From positions 1 to 24,596 of the forward strand of contig DAOOWV010000013.1 in NCBI GenBank assembly GCA_035371485.1: a stretch of 24,596 bases of DNA, written 5' to 3'. The notes below the pieces were generated by a model that was not told the DNA's origin, searched no databases, and saw only the letters and a list, made by a program, of their open reading frames with translations. Below, piece by piece: positions 22,993-24,596 of this stretch; position 1 is the stretch's first letter; the number at the start of each line of letters is the position of its first letter. The position numbers and the translations under genes are program-made. This DNA is from DAOOWV01 sp035371485. Its GTDB lineage: Bacteria; Patescibacteriota; Dojkabacteria; JAFGLO01.

Positions 22993-23841
22993 TTACCTAA
23001 GATTCCCTGGAGCATTAGGAACCCTTTTGGGGTGAGCTCTATTAAAAGCCCGCTTATTATAAACATCCGCTTGTGATGTTTCCCTACACGCCTCAATGTT
23101 TACATAACTATCAACATATTCTGGATACAATACTGTTTGCATATATATTTCACGCATATTACTGAATATTTGACCACTTAGATATTTTAAAATAATATAT
23201 TGGTCTTCACCAGGATCTCCAGATAATTCCACTATAGGAAACTCACTTTTAAAATTTTGATAACCATGTGAAGAATCAAGTAGATAAGTGTAATAATCGG
23301 TTAATGTTGGAGGGGGAGGAAGTACATTAGAATTCTCTGAAACATAGGCATACAATACTCTATTCGTCTGGGAATAACTTACACAATCCGTAAAACCTAA
23401 GCGGTTAGATAATTCTTCCGTAAGACTAATTAAGGTCTCCTGCCATTCATCCAATATCTCTTCTGTTATTATTCCTGGATTGTATCCTTCATCCAAAACC
23501 TCCCTTAATATATGTCTTAAATTTGAATCATCACCAAAAGTGTTTAGCAACACATAACCTATACTAAAATTAGGATCTTCTGGATTGATGATCTGATACA
23601 TTCCATTAGATTCAGAATTCGCACCTGGCATTCTTACCCATGGTAAGTTATATAATTGCCAACTATATGAGGGATCACTTATAACAAAACCCTGAACAAA
23701 ACCTTCAAAAGATTGAGGTACACCAACAGCATTTGGAATGGCTTCATAATATCTCCACATTTCTAACATTCGAATCCACGTTTCATTTTTTGAAACGTTA
23801 GCATCCAAAACATTAAGTCTACCATTTAGGGTTAATGACAT
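22993..23841 (-). CDS. Hypothetical protein; likely full gene 22993-23959 with a poly-C frameshift
   Basis: No known family. From ATG 23841 there are 282 residues with many aromatic and acidic residues, a PPPPTLTDYY segment, and no membrane span. The frame is open further upstream and encodes PGIYAPIPPWTKEYLNPFGYNN, which looks like real protein. A second ATG at 23959 encodes MDIQKPPIIIKTPAPP in another frame. The two meet at a run of eight C (minus strand, 23912-23919). With seven C they would form one Pro-rich-started protein of about 320 residues, whose promoter matches the 23959 start. The gene is divergent from the one at 24311 and shares its operator. Confidence 0.6.
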   Translation of the reverse strand: MSLTLNGRLNVLDANVSKNETWIRMLEMWRYYEAIPNAVGVPQSFEGFVQGFVISDPSYSWQLYNLPWVRMPGANSESNGMYQIINPEDPNFSIGYVLLNTFGDDSNLRHILREVLDEGYNPGIITEEILDEWQETLISLTEELSNRLGFTDCVSYSQTNRVLYAYVSENSNVLPPPPTLTDYYTYLLDSSHGYQNFKSEFPIVELSGDPGEDQYIILKYLSGQIFSNMREIYMQTVLYPEYVDSYVNIEACRETSQADVYNKRAFNRAHPKRVPNAPGNLR

Positions 23842-23911
23842 ATCCAGATTATTGTACCCAAATGGATTTAAATATTCTTTTGTCCAAGGTGGAATTGGAG
23901 CATAAATGCCT

Positions 23912-23919
23912 GGGGGGGG
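23912..23919. repeat. Homopolymer tract (8 G/C) at a frame junction
   Basis: Eight consecutive G on the plus strand, followed by C-C-G-G, form the longest G/C run in a strongly AT-rich window. It lies where the reading frames of the 22993-23959 gene switch. A tract of this kind can vary in length by slippage and switch a gene on and off, and is also a common site of sequencing error. Confidence 0.7.
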
Positions 23920-23999
23920 CCGGAGTTTTAATAATTATCGGTGGTTTTTGAATATCCATTATTTTATTTCTTAAATTAATTCAACAACAGATTGTGTGT

Positions 24000-24062
24000 A
24001 TTATAATATTTAACGTATTTTAGTACTTGACCTCTTTCATTAAAATCTTGACCAATCCTGAC
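24000..24062 (-). promoter_or_regulatory. Promoter and triple GTCA operator of the 22993-23959 gene
   Basis: The -10 TATAAT is at 24000-24005 (minus strand), about 40 bp before ATG 23959. GAGGTCAAGTAC occupies the -35 position, 17 bp upstream. Two more GTCA sites lie 21 and 10 bp further on, at 24049-24052 and 24059-24062. The divergent promoter at 24221-24283 has the same geometry. Confidence 0.7.
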
Positions 24063-24220
24063 ACAAGACATAAAAAAACTTCAATTACAACATAATTTTT
24101 AGTTTGCAAAAAAACTGCTTGACAAAACATAATATTTATATGTACTTATATTAAGTTATTTGTTTGTACTTTAATAAAATAACAGACAAGATTATCAACA
24201 AATACTACTATTTACACATT

Positions 24221-24283
24221 GTCAGGTTATGTCAGATTTTATACCTATGAGGTCAAGTACAAAAAAACAATGTGCGACATAAT
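24221..24283 (+). promoter_or_regulatory. Promoter and triple GTCA operator of the 24311 gene
   Basis: GTCA sites start at 24221, 24231 and 24252, the last within GAGGTCAAGTAC (24249-24260). A -10-like CATAAT follows at 24278-24283 after a 17-bp spacer. GACAT-A-ATGTC (24276-24286) is a palindrome over this -10 and could be a repressor site. Spacings are identical to the divergent promoter. With the operator at 24000-24062 this accounts for most of the 351-bp gap between the two genes. Confidence 0.7.
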
Positions 24284-24310
24284 GTCTAAATAATTTTACT
24301 TGATTTTAAA

Positions 24311-24596
24311 ATGAATGAAAGACCCAAAACAGATCCTATACCAAGTTTTGTCCCCGTTAATATTACAGATCTAGTTCCTAAACTAGATGAAGGTAACACT
24401 ATGGACATGGAAGCAATAGATAAATACATATATGCCCACCAAGATGATCTTAGAAGATTAGCCAGAAGCCCCCTTCTTCCCTTAGATCCTCAAAGAGATG
24501 GCGAAAGCCCAGATTTTTTAACAGCAATAAGATATCTCCAAAGCAACGGAGACGATATGTGGGTCAATTGCTGGAAAAAATATGATAATGTATACA
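24311..24596 (+). CDS. Hypothetical protein, truncated by window end
   Basis: The frame from ATG 24311 is open to the last base, giving 95 residues. It opens MNERPKTDPIPSFVPVNITD and contains AIDKYIYAHQDDLRRLARSP and FLTAIRYLQSNGDDMWVNCWKKYDN. I do not recognise it. It is soluble and Pro/Asp-rich at the start, with no signal peptide. The segment with W-x(2,3)-W/CW-K-x-Y-D weakly resembles NETWIRMLEMWRYYE in the divergent gene, and both start Pro-rich, so the two may be distant paralogs. It is expressed from a promoter with the shared GTCA operator. Confidence 0.65.
   Translation, partial: MNERPKTDPIPSFVPVNITDLVPKLDEGNTMDMEAIDKYIYAHQDDLRRLARSPLLPLDPQRDGESPDFLTAIRYLQSNGDDMWVNCWKKYDNVY

Noticed and set aside
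24119..24124. Perfect TTGACA as the -35 of the 24311 gene
   Set aside because: No acceptable -10 lies 16-18 bp downstream; the promoter with the shared operator closer to the gene fits better.

Overview
The window is very AT-rich with short, tightly packed genes. It carries a form II/III-type RuBisCO, small secreted proteins, FtsX and a coiled-coil M23 protein, TsaB, and few Shine-Dalgarno sites. TGA and TAA both act as stops (genetic code 11). Together these suggest a Candidate Phyla Radiation (Patescibacteria) bacterium; Dojkabacteria- or Microgenomates-like lineages fit, but the phylum cannot be fixed from the sequence alone. I saw no tRNA, rRNA, CRISPR array, transposase or phage module.

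Layout. 1-2001 (+): the 3' part of an exported 5'-nucleotidase, a short terminator-ended transcript, and a frameshifted small methyltransferase. 2030-5876 (-): a Gly/Met-rich secreted helical protein followed by a response regulator and histidine kinase, a first TasA/camelysin-like secreted protein, and a YraN nuclease-like protein. 5933-10702 (-): an envelope block with a SurA-like membrane chaperone, a lamin-tail/OB-like membrane protein, a DUF2238-like membrane protein, a coiled-coil M23 endopeptidase whose catalytic domain is circularly permuted, and a SipW/ER-type signal peptidase. 10853-14662 (-): a second TasA-like protein, FtsX, the RuBisCO, and a receiver-like protein lacking the phospho-acceptor Asp. 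14799-17079 (-): a second, frameshifted copy of that receiver-like protein, a clan-A glycoside hydrolase-like protein, and an asparagine-synthase-type amidotransferase without a glutaminase domain. 17193-18180 (-): two unknown coupled genes. 18349-19931 (+): an ECF sigma factor and a DUF4349 membrane partner. 20075-22810: an unknown small gene, tsaB overlapping a family-4 glycosyltransferase, and a broken membrane-anchored gene converging on it. 22993-24596: two unknown divergent genes around a highly patterned regulatory region.

How the genes fit together. Much of the block concerns the cell surface: the TasA-like proteins with a dedicated SipW-type peptidase, the FtsX/M23 cell-wall splitting pair, the chaperone, the lamin-tail protein, glycosyl enzymes and two envelope-sensing regulatory pairs. 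RuBisCO lies 24 bp downstream of a phosphorylation-incompetent receiver-like gene and is probably co-transcribed with it.

The points most worth following up are: (1) divergent promoters at 24000-24283 sharing a helically phased triple GTCA operator; (2) two receiver paralogs that both replace the phospho-Asp by Gly and share a CxC motif, next to RuBisCO; (3) the circularly permuted M23 domain; (4) degenerate arrays of 7-bp units that sit on gene 3' ends and run through stop codons; (5) about five single-base frameshifts, which either reflect consensus errors or real switching, including a run of eight C in a very AT-rich genome.
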